Positions 1 to 11,267 of a DNA stretch of 64,000 bases are shown piece by piece. Each line of letters starts with the position of its first letter. Positions within the stretch are counted from its first letter, which is position 1. Both the position numbers and the translations under genes were made by a program. Below the pieces are notes generated by a model. That model did not search any database. It was given only the letters and a program-made list of their open reading frames with translations, and was not told the DNA's origin. The stretch comes from Turritopsis dohrnii (taxonomy: Eukaryota > Cnidaria > Hydrozoa > Anthoathecata > Oceaniidae). The stretch is from positions 186,001-250,000 of the forward strand of contig BQMF02000168.1 in NCBI GenBank assembly GCA_027922465.2, written 5' to 3'.

Positions 1-236
1 TCAACGTGGAATATAAAACTAACACAATAATAATAAAAACAAAACGTTGGTCCTATTAGTTCATCAGCCAAAAAAAGTCACGTTCGATTGGGGTTGCAAT
101 GTATTTGCTTCGAACTCACATCGCACACAAAAAAAGAAATAATTTCGCTCACAACTCAATCTACCATTTTGCGTGACTTACAAACAAACAAACAAACAGA
201 CAGAGAATCGGCTATTATTATATAGATATCATTTTT
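1..236 (+). repeat. Dispersed repeat ending in a GACAGACAAACA-type tract
   Basis: This stretch is nearly identical to 37080-37300, with the same order of blocks: an ACGTGGAATATAAAAC start, CGTTCGATTGGGGTTGC, a TGCGTGAC block and an (AAAC)n/(AGAC)n tail followed by GAATCGGCTATTA. Related copies are at 36100-36410 and 37380-37670, and in reverse orientation near 34700-34990. No coding capacity is evident. It is a non-autonomous interspersed repeat of unknown class. Confidence 0.7.
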
Positions 237-1103
237 CCAAGACATTTTCCTTATTTTTTTAAAACCACTTTTTCATTTTTCACAAAAATATACTAGCTGA
301 AAGAACTTGAAAATGGCTTTCCATCGATGTAAAAATTATTTTGAAATTCGGTATGTTCATTTAAAAAAAAGCTTTAAAATTTCCGTTTCCAACATTATGA
401 AATACAATGTACAGATTGAATAACGTCATTCGAAACAATTATAAATTTAAGATCATTTTGCGACGTCGTAAGGATCTTTTCACGATCAAATTGCGAAATT
501 TTTCAAATTTCATTCTGCAGTCATTAAACAGTATAAATAAAGTAACACTAACATGCTTATATAGAATTTACAGTCAGTGCTGATGAAGCCTGATATTGGT
601 AGAAACAGTGACGGAGTGGTTGATGTGTATGTAACAAACATCGTGGTGTTTTCATCATGTAGTTAAGTTAATAGGAAAAGCGAATAATATTCTGTTTTGC
701 ATGGACATCAGAACAAAAAAATTACTTTTTTCTGATCACCTTAATAACCTGTGAAAAGTCTCATAAATGCCTAATGTCACCAACCCAACAAGAGCTGTAA
801 GGTCTAGGCAACAAACTTTGTCGAGAAGAGCTACAACATTTTTCGGGAAATCCAGTTATCAATCAGGAAACATGAATGTTCCGATATTTTAGAAAAAGTT
901 AAAATTCTTTGTGGTTCCATTGCTCACCCATTTTATCTTTCTGATGTGGTTACTTTGGTGGATATACTTTTTTACTAATTGAAACTTTATGTTATATTTT
1001 TAACTATCGTTAATTAATATTTTGTATACAGTGACTGTGCATTTTAGAATTTTCAAATTATTATGGGATGAAGAGCCATTGTAATATATGGATATGCCCG
1101 AAA

Positions 1104-1142
1104 TAAACCATTATTATTGTTATTATTATTATTATTATTATC
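1104..1142 (+). repeat. (ATT)n microsatellite
   Basis: ATTATTATTGTTATTATT-type run just outside the left end of the helicase/recombinase element; it may be the tail of an older LINE. Confidence 0.8.
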
Positions 1143-1288
1143 ATATCTACCCAGTGAGCACACGACGTTTTTGAGAGGTCTCGTTTTAATCGCAAAATGG
1201 TCGTTTGGTCGTGAGATCATTTTGCGACGTCGAAGAGATGTCTGAAAGTTAGCTGAATAAATTCAGTTCACTATCGCGTGTTGTAAAA

Positions 1289-4200
1289 ATGGCGCTACCG
1301 GCGAAACAGCTTAACTCGAAGAAAGTTGAAAATTCTCTTATGAGGAATATTATTGCTGCGGTAAGTTGTAATTTATTATTATTTTTTTTTAGTTATTAGT
1401 TAATCGTAAATCATGAAAACTTCAATTTAAAAATGGATGACTTTAGATTCCTACTAAAAGCACGGTTGTTTGCATTCGAGCAACGTCGACAAAAGATTTG
1501 GACGCAGCGAGGAAATTGATTTCCAATAAGCGTCTTGTAATTGACAAAATGTTTGAAAAGGTTGCTGGCATCCAGTTTTTCATATCATGTGTGACAGGCA
1601 CCAATTCAAACTTTAAAGGTGCGAGTACTAGTGTGAATAGTAATGTTCTTGTGAGACCAGCCGTCAGTTACTTTATTGTTGGTTGTGGTGTTGACGTGTC
1701 ACACACATTTTCCATTTTGCATTAGGGAGATTCGTAAACTCGACGAGCCTGTTACACGAAAAAAATCAATTACTTGTGAGAATTCTTTTAAAACTGTTCT
1801 ACTAAAACGGTACTTCAGAGATTTAAAGCCTTTTGTGGTATCAAAAGAAACATCATTACTTTACACGCTTATTTCAAGTATTGATGTGAAGTTTCTAATG
1901 ACTTTGTAGGGAAAAATTCACGAACAACTCTACTAAGCTGTATACAATTCCCTACAAATCTATAGAAAAATAGTTTCGTGTAAACGAAACATGATTTTTC
2001 CGAATCCCGCTAATGATACGGGCTTCGACATGGAAATTTCTGAGGTAATTAGGTTACCCAACAGTCTAACCAAAATTACAGATGATTTGTATGAGAATCA
2101 ATGGACCATCGCTTATTATAGGTGAAGCCCAAGACAGCTTCTGGCGACATGAAAAGTGATTTATTAAAACAATTGAAAATTATTGTAAAGGTATAATATT
2201 TGTAGTTATTGTTCGTCGTCTACAACCACTGAAGTCACATTATTTTACATTCCATTTTGCAGGACTACAAAAGCGCGTATGCCATGGATATGATGAAAGA
2301 AAGTGTTGCTTATTGTCAACGTACTGTGCACAGAAACATCGATGATGATGATGACGAACTGGAGCAATCGTGTTATAAAGACTTTGATAAATGTCCATGT
2401 AGGTTGGTTATTATGGACGAAAATCTGAAAAACAGTATGGAAATTGCCGCCCAGAACTTGATAAGAGATGGTTTCCAGATTTTTCTTGCGATGTCTGCTC
2501 AAAACATCCAGCTGCAACAGCAACCAACATCAACATTGGGAAAAACGCTAAAAGCATTTGAAACCTGCTTGAAGAAATCAGGCCATGCTCTCTACAGAGG
2601 TGGAATCTATTCCCGATTTGACAAAGGTAGAATGCACTCCTATTTTATATTCAATAGCTGAAAAGGATGAAAAATATACTCTTTATACCCTTGAATGTTC
2701 TGTTTTAGGAGAATTCTCCTATCAGTATATGTGCTCCGTGGAGGAATACTTGAATATGCTGCTGGCTCTTCCCTCCATGCAAGAGGATATCGTGAAGTGC
2801 TGGTCGACTTTGAGTAAGATCTTGCAAAATGTTCACTGTGAGGCACGTTTCTTTTCAAGATCTTTTTTTAAGCTTGTCTTCTTTTCTGTATAAGCCTATT
2901 TGACTTTTGTTGACATTTGTGCTAGGTTTTGGATCAACTATCATTTGATGAAGATCTCATCGAGGTTTTAAACGGAAAGTGCTTTAAGTTATCCAGCAGG
3001 CAATTTATAAAGACACCCCTGAATAAGAAAGATTTGGGCACTATCTCTCCAAGAGTCTTCGTCCCATTTTCTACGTCAGATATGGGAGATGGAGGATATT
3101 TTGCATCGTCCATACTAAACTCATTCCCAGACGTTTACGAAAGAGTAAACTTCCTTAATAAGTTTTACCAGTGCCTCCTGGTTGGTCAGCTGCCATTGAA
3201 AACAAAAAAGTTAGTGGTAGTTGGCCCAACAGACTCGGGAAAATCGTCTTGGGCGAATGTTTTATTCCACGCAGCAGAATTGCTTGCATTTCAAAAGAAA
3301 AGACCTTTGGTTTTTCCATGGTCAATGAGGATAGCCAGTTGGTGTTTATCGACGAGTGGTCGGCAGAAATGTTTGGTAGTGATATGGCCAAAGTATTTTT
3401 ACAAGGTATATTACACAAATAGAGACAAAGTTGTGGCCTGATTAGCTAATAATGTTTGAAATTTCTTATTTGAATTTAGGTGGTATGTTTACACAGGCAG
3501 TAAAGCATAAATCTCCTCAGATTCTAAAGAATCATGCAGGTATCTACATTACCTGCAACAAATTACCATTCTTTGGTGAGGAGCAAGAGAATGTAGAAAG
3601 ACGATTAGCCATCTATCAAACGCGTTCACTTCCCGTCCTCAATACAGAAGCGCCACAGTGGATGTTTGAAAACGCCATGGAATGTTTATGTTGGGCAGTG
3701 AATCAAATCAACTCAAATGTCGATGTAGTAGATGAAAATTAGCGTTTTTATGAGAAGTACGTAGTTCTAACCTTTAATTCCATAAACTTAATTTCAACAA
3801 AGCCTTTAACAGGGACGATTTCCATCTTTAGGGACTTCAATGACTTTGTTCCAAGACGTATGTTTAGTTCCATACCAATTAGCCAAAAGCGGAAGCTTGA
3901 AAAGATAACAACGTGTTCTCTGTACCCGATCAAAATACGAAAGGCCTTACATGTTGACGATGGCATTTTGTGTGAAGCATTCACCAATAGCATTAGTGGT
4001 AAGTAACGCTTGTTTTTGTTGACTTTGTTAACGAGTTTTGTGAAATAACCTTAGAATTTAATTGGTTTAAGATGCTGTTCAATCCGATGATGATGATAAT
4101 GATGATAACACACTGGTTGTATCGAAAAGAGCGCGCCTGCAGCAAATTCGAAGTGATAGTTCGAACGATGACGAAGGTAAAGAACTTTATTGGTTTCTTT

Positions 4201-5774
4201 AAAGTTCAAGATAATGCATTTCCAGACACATTTCTGACATTTAACTTTCATCTTCCAAGCTGGTCCAAGTGGCTGGAAACCAAACAGAACGACACTTCCA
4301 TCTGCTTTGACTTCGCCAAAGTCGTGTTTTGGTAAGTTAAGTTATTTTGCTGATCCAGTCATTTTTCACAATGAAACAGATTGCTCTACTAATTTTAAGT
4401 GTTGCAGTCAGTTAATGCAAGACGATTTAAGAAATATATTTGGAACAATTTAGATGCTGTTGAAGATGACACTGATATTTGTGGAAAAGTTGTTCCATTG
4501 ATTTTGAGTAAGGTGTCTTTTTAAACCTCTACGTAGCAGTGAAATGGACTCTGCAAGTTAATTAATGTCTTAATTTTTTACTACAAAACAGAAGATATCG
4601 TGGACATTGCAGTGAAAACCACATCAACTGTGAATAAAGTTCCACAGGACAACAGAGGTAGCATGATTCACTTATTTCATATAGTGGAAATCTATGGACC
4701 AACTTATATTTGACAAATTGTTTCATATTCCATTTTTGATTTTAGTTAGTTCCACCAGCGACGATAGTGAGATTGATTCCGAAACGGAAAAAAGACTGCT
4801 GAAAACAACGGATGATGAAAGCGAATATGATTCGTACGATGTCACTATTAAATCTTGCAGGAAATTTTCCCTAAGTGAAGTGAATACAAAGGAATACCTG
4901 CCAGAAGTCCGCCGAGTCATATTAAATGACATGGATATGCCAGCTGGGGAAAAAATTAACGGCTGCCGGTACTTAATGTTTACGCAACGGTACGACAAGT
5001 GTATAGGAAGATTTTACCGAGGTGCCAGTCCATCCTTTGACGCCTGGATGTGCGTGAAAGGTGAAAATCTGGAGGTTTTCAACGTAATAGGTTTTTTCAA
5101 TATGTACCCGTCCATAAAACGGAATATTGAGGAAATAAGACGCAAATGTAACATTTTGGCAGGGTTTTCAGTTTCTTGGTCTTGTTAAGACAGTGTCAAA
5201 ATCGGCCATACGACCATCTAGTTAACAGTACGTTTGCCAAAATTTTATTCAAGCGTTTTCGGTGGTCTCGGGCCGAAGTTGTTGTTAGCTTGAATCACTT
5301 TAAAAGCGTGATCTTTTTATTTTTTCATCCTTTCAATGAGCATTGGATCATGGCCAATGAGCTAACTGACACACAGTTGATGCAGCATTTCGACAGCCCG
5401 ATTTCTGTTTTTGACGAAGAAGACACGGCTCAAATACTACGTAGAGAATTTGCAAATCCCCCTGAGCCGATTGAGCGGATTCCAAACCAATGGCCTTATT
5501 CCGATGATGAAGGGGTTTTTTTGTCCCAGGCCGAAACCTCTGACAATGAAAAAAAAGGTAAAACTGTGATCAGCAACCATGCGATTTAAATCTTATTTAT
5601 TTTGATTCTTTTTTAAACAACTGTCTTTTTTTAGATTCAAATATAAATGAACCAGACTGTTCCAATGGAAATGAGGAAAACGGCTGGCAGAATCTAGTTC
5701 AAATAGAACTTAATGATATGGTAGAAAAGTATATTGTAAATAACAGTGAATTTCAAGAGAAACATACTAAATAA
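1289..5774 (+). pseudogene. Multi-exon SF3-type helicase gene of a mobile element, frameshifted
   Basis: The gene starts at ATG 1289. Exon 1 (1289-1360) ends at GTAAG and exon 2 starts at 1447 after CTTTAG. Further coding blocks are visible around 1726-1910, 1990-2055, 2262-2620, 2600-2840, 2927-3405, 3479-3742, 4746-5170, 5176-5560 and 5634-5774. The central part has the hallmarks of a superfamily-3 ATPase/helicase: a Walker A motif GPTDSGKSSW (about 3223-3252), a Walker B-like motif LVFIDEWS in the next frame (about 3339-3362), and a downstream ITCN motif followed by ENVERRLAIYQTRSLP (about 3540-3640), which fits motif C plus an arginine finger. Such helicases unwind DNA in replicons of small DNA viruses and some mobile elements. 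The reading frame shifts by one base between Walker A and Walker B (about 3262-3275), and again near 5160-5190, so this copy is probably not functional. The C-terminal part (4750-5700) is acidic and unrecognised. Splice sites after exon 2 are approximate. Confidence 0.6.
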
Positions 5775-5883
5775 ATATGACCACCATTTTGTTTGTATAA
5801 GGGAGAAATCGAGGGTGAAGCAAAGATTAGCAATCGCTGAGATTTTCAATTGAAAGTAGTTTTCAACTTAAGTATTATGTGCT

Positions 5884-7746
5884 TCATACAACCGAAATAC
5901 TTTTCAAATATTCTTCTGCGTTACGTTTATATGCCTGAGTTTCCGAGCGCATTCTCAAAGTGTCCTTGTTGCGACACGGATGAAACAAGTATTCAGAATC
6001 TTTTAGTATAAGTGTCCAAAATCCTTTGCCATATTTTGAAATGCCTTTACACAAAAAAACGTCTTCTTCCCTTGTGAATTTTACCCGCGTTTTGGTTTGA
6101 TTATTTACAATTTCTTTCTTCAAATTCACGTCAGAACTGATAAGTGGTACAAGTGTTCGACCTACATGCAAATTCGTAGTAGCAGCGCTTTCTAAGTTAG
6201 CTGGAATGGTATTCGTTATTGTTACATCGTCGTCGTCGTTAGCCTCGCCAACAGCTCGTTCAGACGAACTACTGCAGGGCTGTGACATTATCGTTTTTGC
6301 TTGATTGAGTACTTGCTGATCGAATGTACGAGCCGTGTCGTTGATTGATCTTAAAACATCCATCATGCCTGCACTCACTTCCTTTCGTTTATCGCCAACC
6401 AGTTTCTCCATGCATTTTTTGCTGCGTGAAGCAACGTCTCTTGACAAACTTTTTTGATAAGCTACTTTGGCCACGTAAGAACTGTGCTTTTGGTCACGTG
6501 AAACGATTTCTCTTTCCGATTGGTTCAGTCTTTCCACACTTTCCGTCTCCACAATTTGTCGATAGCGAGTCGGATGTATATATTTGCCAATAGCTTCGTG
6601 GACGAGGACGCTCATGGCTGACGAGAACGCGGTGTATTGCTTTCCCTTGTTTGTTACGAGCAAATAGTTGCAGTTGGGACTTAGTTTCGGTTGCACTAAC
6701 TGGATATAGAAATCGAGAATCTCCATAGTTTCGGAATCGAAAATCACAGTGTCAAAGAGATATCTTTTGGCAGTTTTAAATTCTTTTTGGTCGATGTAAC
6801 CTCCATTGGTCTTTGCTTTATCAATCATTTCTATGGTTAAGTATTGATAGGTCATTGGTCTGGAGCACTTAACTCGAACAAATAAATAGGTAGCAATAAA
6901 TCTCGTTGCAAACGCCAATTGAGATGCCGACACTGTTCGTTGGTCTCTGCATTCTTGTAAGATGTCTCGGAAACGATTGATGTGATATGGGATGACGTTT
7001 TCCATTTCGTCCAAGGTCGCCCAACTGTTTCGAGCAATGAGCGTTTCCAAATCTAGGTTGCGAGAATACTCGAGTCTCTTTCTCTTTCCGAGATTTTCTT
7101 TACCACGTCGTATGTAAACTTCGGTGACGGCAAAACAACGTAATGTGCTGTCGGATACACCATTCGCTTTTCGAAAGTCAAGTATGTCTGATATTGATTT
7201 TAAGTAATTTAACGACGCCGAACAACTTAGTCTCCAATCTTCTTCAAGAGTTTTAAGGAAGTCCATAATGATGGAGGGTGTACCCAAGCAACAATCGACA
7301 AATTCTTCGTTTAAACACGATTCTGATTCGAGGTCGTCAAAACTAGCCATTAAAAATTTCATACATCGTTGTGCACATTGTTTCGCTTCTTTTTCAGACT
7401 TCCCTCCTCCACATGGTGTACGCAGCCAGTTTCAAAACGTCTTCCCAATACCATCGTTAATAGAAAAGGAAGGCTTGTGTGCCGTACATACTTTCTTTCT
7501 GATTGGCTGTTGTGCCTCGACTTCTTCCCTTTTGATATCTGGAGCTTCGTCAAAATAGTAATACCAACAATGCTTGACATCGATATGCTTGCGTAAACCT
7601 CGACTGCTTTTAAAACCAACGTGTAGGCAATTTTGCACTGGACAGATGTAAATATTTCTATCGTTTGGACGTAATACCAACTTTCTCTTGTGTTTGGCAG
7701 CACCATTGATTCCAACCCAGTTCACAAATAATGTTCTCTTCGACAT
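5884..7746 (-). CDS. Tyrosine recombinase with N-terminal zinc finger and C-terminal SANT domain
   Basis: Translation from ATG at 7746 gives a C2H2-like finger (CPVQNC, then HIDVKH) and stays in frame through to the stop at 5884, except for one TGA at 7432-7434. The long 492-codon part can start at ATG 7362. In that part the catalytic set of a tyrosine recombinase is visible: Arg168 in CSRPMTYQYL, a Lys in FKTAKRYLF (about 199), HPTR at 263-266 (the HxxR box), His293 in QKHSSYV and the nucleophile Tyr302, exactly nine residues after His293 as in the family. Residues about 427-475 (FTREEDVFLCKGISKYG) form a SANT/Myb-like DNA-binding domain. The gene converges on the helicase gene, with its 3' end about 110 bases away. 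The protein would cut and rejoin the element's DNA. The in-frame TGA is either a nonsense mutation (CGA to TGA is plausible) or leaves only the finger-less product. Confidence 0.75.
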
Positions 7747-8280
7747 TTTTAAAACTTTTTTATTTTATTTAAAAACATTTTTTATAACTTTAAACTTATG
7801 ACTTTTAACTTAACGATTACACAAATAAAAAACGATAACTTAGTTCTTTAAACTTGAATGACATATTTATACGGTAGTGCGTTTCACAGGAGAGTCATTT
7901 ATTCATTCTTTTTGACAAAGGAACAATGTATTCCTTTTTAGTAGTATACACGAACTGTTCCATTACAAAAAGAATAGTTCGTGCCTTACGTAGTGAACAA
8001 TTAAAACCTAATGAAAAGGAAACATTTTGGAGTGCGCGATGGAAGAAAACGATCCTGATACGACACTCCATATCGATCTCCACAGTAGTGAACAAACTTT
8101 TCATTCACAAAAGAACAAGAGTGTACGATTTGTACAACATTGAAACATAAAGAACATTATAGATAATTAAGGAACAATTATGCGTGTCAAACTCTATTCA
8201 TTGACAGTTCACTGTCAAACTATTCTCAAGGGCTTTTCAACAACAGTTTCAACGTGAAAATATAACGTGAGTGAAAGTTA

Positions 8281-8709
8281 GGACAGCTTTATACAGCCGC
8301 ATAATCGCCGTGTCGAATTAAATTACTTTAATTCGGGTAAAATTCGACAAAAATGCGACAGTCACTTTATACAGGTTTTGTTGCCGCATATAAAATTCGA
8401 CATGACTTTAGACAGCCGCATAGATGTCGAATAAATTTATCTTCGTGTGTTTCTTACACGCTGTCCACTACTTTCATGCACTTTTTTCACAAAGTTCAAT
8501 CAAGCTGTTATTAAATTCGACGATTATGCGGCTGTATAAAGTGATGCCGAATTTATGTCGAAGATTGCCGTTTTATTCGACAAACTCTGCTGAACTTAAT
8601 TCATTATGTCGCACTTAATTAAATTTTCACTTTATACAGTCGAATTTACGTCGCATTTAATAAAGAGTTTAATTCGACGCGGCGATTATGCGGCTGTATA
8701 AAGCTGTCC
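8281..8709. mobile_element. 429-bp MITE with GGACAGC ends and TTA duplication
   Basis: The left end GGACAGCTTTATACAGCCGC is matched by its reverse complement at 8690-8709, and the match continues through ATAATCGCCG. TTA flanks both sides (8278-8280 and 8710-8712). A 3-bp TTA/TWA duplication is typical of PIF/Harbinger-type elements. Internal partial copies of the same GCGGCTGTATAAAG motif (about 8404-8425 and 8527-8545) make it a multi-hairpin foldback. There is no ORF. It lies inside the helicase/recombinase element and is therefore younger than that element. Confidence 0.85.
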
Positions 8710-9747
8710 TTAGAAAGCTACAATAAGTTGGACGTCCCAATTGGGATCTTTTTACGATCAAATAACGAATTGGGAAAAAGTTTAACATTTCATTCTCCTG
8801 TTACTAAACAGTATACTTTGAGTAACAATAGCATACTTCATATTCTTTTTCTTGGTCGTGTGAGGGATGATTTCGCGACGTATTTGGGACGTCTCTATAC
8901 AGATTAAATTACCATTCATTTTACTACAGTTGTATGATTTTAAGAATTTAAGATAGACCAGTCACAAATACATAAGACAAAGAGAAATTGCCGGGTTATA
9001 AAATTCGCGTGTTTCAAAAGTATGAAATGACTTTCTTGTAAGAAAAGGTTAATACTGTTGATAATGATACATGTAACATATGTTTAGATAAAAAGAGGTT
9101 AAGATAAAACTTAGAAGAATTAATTAAACATGGCGTTTTGTCAAATTGTTCGATGAAATGAACTGTGAGTTTCTGTTTTCTAAATCCGTTCTGCGAGTAT
9201 ATTTATATATTCTTGCTGAACTTATTTTCATTACTCTAGCATCACAAAAGCACTAAAGATGACATAAAAAGAAAACTTCCATTGATGCTTAAAGATCTCC
9301 TGACCAACAAAGAAGTTTGCAAAATTTCCAAAAGCTTGTCGAAGGGAGTTTTATATGTGGAAATTTTTTTTACTTCGCGACCATTGAGCGATGTTTTGGA
9401 AAGACGTCTCTACGACGACTTTACGACGTCTTTGTGCCCGCTGGGTTTTCTTAATTCCCCATGACACCAGTCTAATCTAGAGGCGAAATCAAAAAAAAAC
9501 TTACCACAGTATTCTGTTGTAATTTTGAATTTGCTTAGCAGCACTGAAGGTAAATGATAATTAATGCATTTGCAGTGTATCATGGGTGAAATAGATAAAA
9601 TCGTTTCGTTTGTAACGTTAAAACTTTCCTATAAATTCAAAAAGCTTAAAATTAAAATGTTTTGTCCATAAAAAATACCTTAAAAAATTAATAGCCTCAG
9701 TTGAACCCATCACATCGATCAGATTAAGGCTTAATTAATTACGTACT

Positions 9748-10630
9748 CAAACAAGAAGCCGCTTGGCTTGAAGACTTCAGGACGTAACACTACGATACAT
9801 ATCTAGTCTCAAAAATACGTAAGTAAGTAACCGAGAGTTTACCCAGTAAAGATTGGTTCTTCTGCCCGCCGACTTGCAACTAGTAGTTGACTTACCGCCA
9901 GAGTTACGTATAGCATTGCTCTAACTTGCCCGAAGGCCAGTGTGCAGTCAGTCGATGGCTCCTAATGGGCTGATACGCTGCTTTTAAAGCGCATCGGAGT
10001 AGAGTATTGAGATGCGACGTGACTGGGACTCGAACACGAGTCACAGCGGTCGCACTTAAAGGTACTAACCACTACACCATCGCTACACAACATTTCTGAA
10101 TTGCCAAATTATGGTCAAATCGAACAAAATGACTGGCAAATTCAAAATCAACATCTTCCATTTGTGCTTTGTATAAAATTTTTATGAATATTGCAGAACT
10201 TTCGAAATTTGGTCCAAATTTGGCCCAAATTGTCCAATTTTAGTCAAATCTGACAAAATCACTGATAAATTCGAAATCAGCACCTTTCAAATGTGATCAG
10301 TGCAAAATTTTGTGAAATTTGAAGAACTTTCTAAATTTTAGTATAATTTGACAAAATTACTGTCAAATTTGAAATCAGCACCTTTCAAATGTGCTCCGTG
10401 CAAAATATCATGAAAATTGGAGAACTTTGAAAATGTGGTCCAAAATTGGCCTAAATTGTTCTTTTTTAGTCACCTGTCAACATAATTGTGAAATTCGAAA
10501 TCAGCACCTTTCAATTGTGCTTTGTGAAAATTTTTATGAAAATTGGTCAGCTGCAAGTCCAAATTTGGCCGAAAATGCGAATAATTTGTCAGGAATTTCC
10601 CATCCGAAGTATTTTTTTCCCTGTGCCTAA
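9748..10630 (-). repeat. Dispersed repeat with ~100-128-bp tandem units (copy 1)
   Basis: An ACAAGAAGCCGCTTGGCTTG border (about 9751) is followed, after the SINE at 9819-10086, by four to five diverged tandem units. Each contains a GAAATCAGCACCTTTCAAATG block (10273, 10371 and 10497, plus a weaker copy near 10146) and a TGGTCCAAATTTGG block. The same border and units occur in opposite orientation at 28255-28760, and a single unit with border at 14690-14930. This is a non-coding interspersed element that carries its own minisatellite. Confidence 0.75.
9819..10086 (-). mobile_element. tRNA-derived SINE (copy 1)
   Basis: On the minus strand the 5' end reads as a tRNA-like promoter: an A box GTGTAGTGGTTAGTAC near 10075-10060 and a B box GTTCGAGTCCC near 10035-10025. 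The element ends in an (ACTT)n tail at 9819-9830. A second copy is at 11872-12135. The related repeat at 28690-28720 has the uninterrupted site (AAAATACAACATT, minus strand of that copy), which fixes the insertion to within a few bases. Confidence 0.85.
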
Positions 10631-11267
10631 ACAACGCATTTGTCTCCTTTTGCTTATAACTTCATAAATAAACCAATGGGAGACCGTCACATCCTCGTTA
10701 ACCATACAAGTTCAAGAAACGTTTGACCGCAAACTAATAATGAAATTTGTAAGACCTAAAAATTGTTTAACCTTGTAGTCTAGCCAGGATATTTGATCAT
10801 AAGAGTGACTGATTTGCAATCTCAAGTTCATTCTAAGATCCTGATGAAATGTTATTTTCTTTACATACTTTTTTCTTTTGAAGCAAATCTAAAATATGAA
10901 ATAACACAATAGTTTATAGATTAAATCTGATAACAGAAACAAAAAAGCTAGATACAAAGAAGTAAGCGTGAGTTATGGGAAAAGATGACAACAAGATGTC
11001 TATAAACAAAACTAGTTAATAACAAAATTAGAAAGGATTTTAATCTCAAAATGATTGGAACCAGAAAAAGTATCTTATTTTTTGGCAAAGTTATTTTTCA
11101 AAATATAATGAATTTCATATTAGGAGAAAGCTCTGAAAAAGATCTTTCCAATGCTGTATTTTTCGCACATGGAGGGGAAAAGGATTGAAAATTGAAACCG
11201 ATCGTTAAATAAGTCAATCAACACAAGATTTAATGTCTCTTTGTTTGAAGGTGTTGAATTCAACGTG

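Larger units (their letters stand above)
1150..9445. mobile_element. Candidate large element with SF3-type helicase and tyrosine recombinase
   Basis: The ends are imperfect inverted repeats. CCCAGTGAGCAC starts at 1150, and the reverse complement of the right end at 9445 is CCCAGCGGGCAC. Both are followed by GACGT-rich sequence and an AATGGTCG block about 45-50 bases in. Between them are two convergent genes: a spliced SF3-type helicase gene on plus (1289-5774) and a zinc finger/tyrosine recombinase/SANT gene on minus (5884-7746). Only about 110 bases separate their stop codons. A 429-bp inverted-repeat element sits inside at 8281-8709. I found no convincing target-site duplication, so the outer limits are an inference. 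Sequence related to the inner flank (a GATC-TTTTACGATCAAA block) occurs at about 474-558 and again at 8746-8840, showing that relatives are present. Crypton elements also use tyrosine recombinases but typically lack inverted ends and a helicase. Confidence 0.5.

Noticed and set aside
6345..6593. ORF on plus inside the recombinase
   Set aside because: Shadow of the minus-strand recombinase, which has the catalytic residues.
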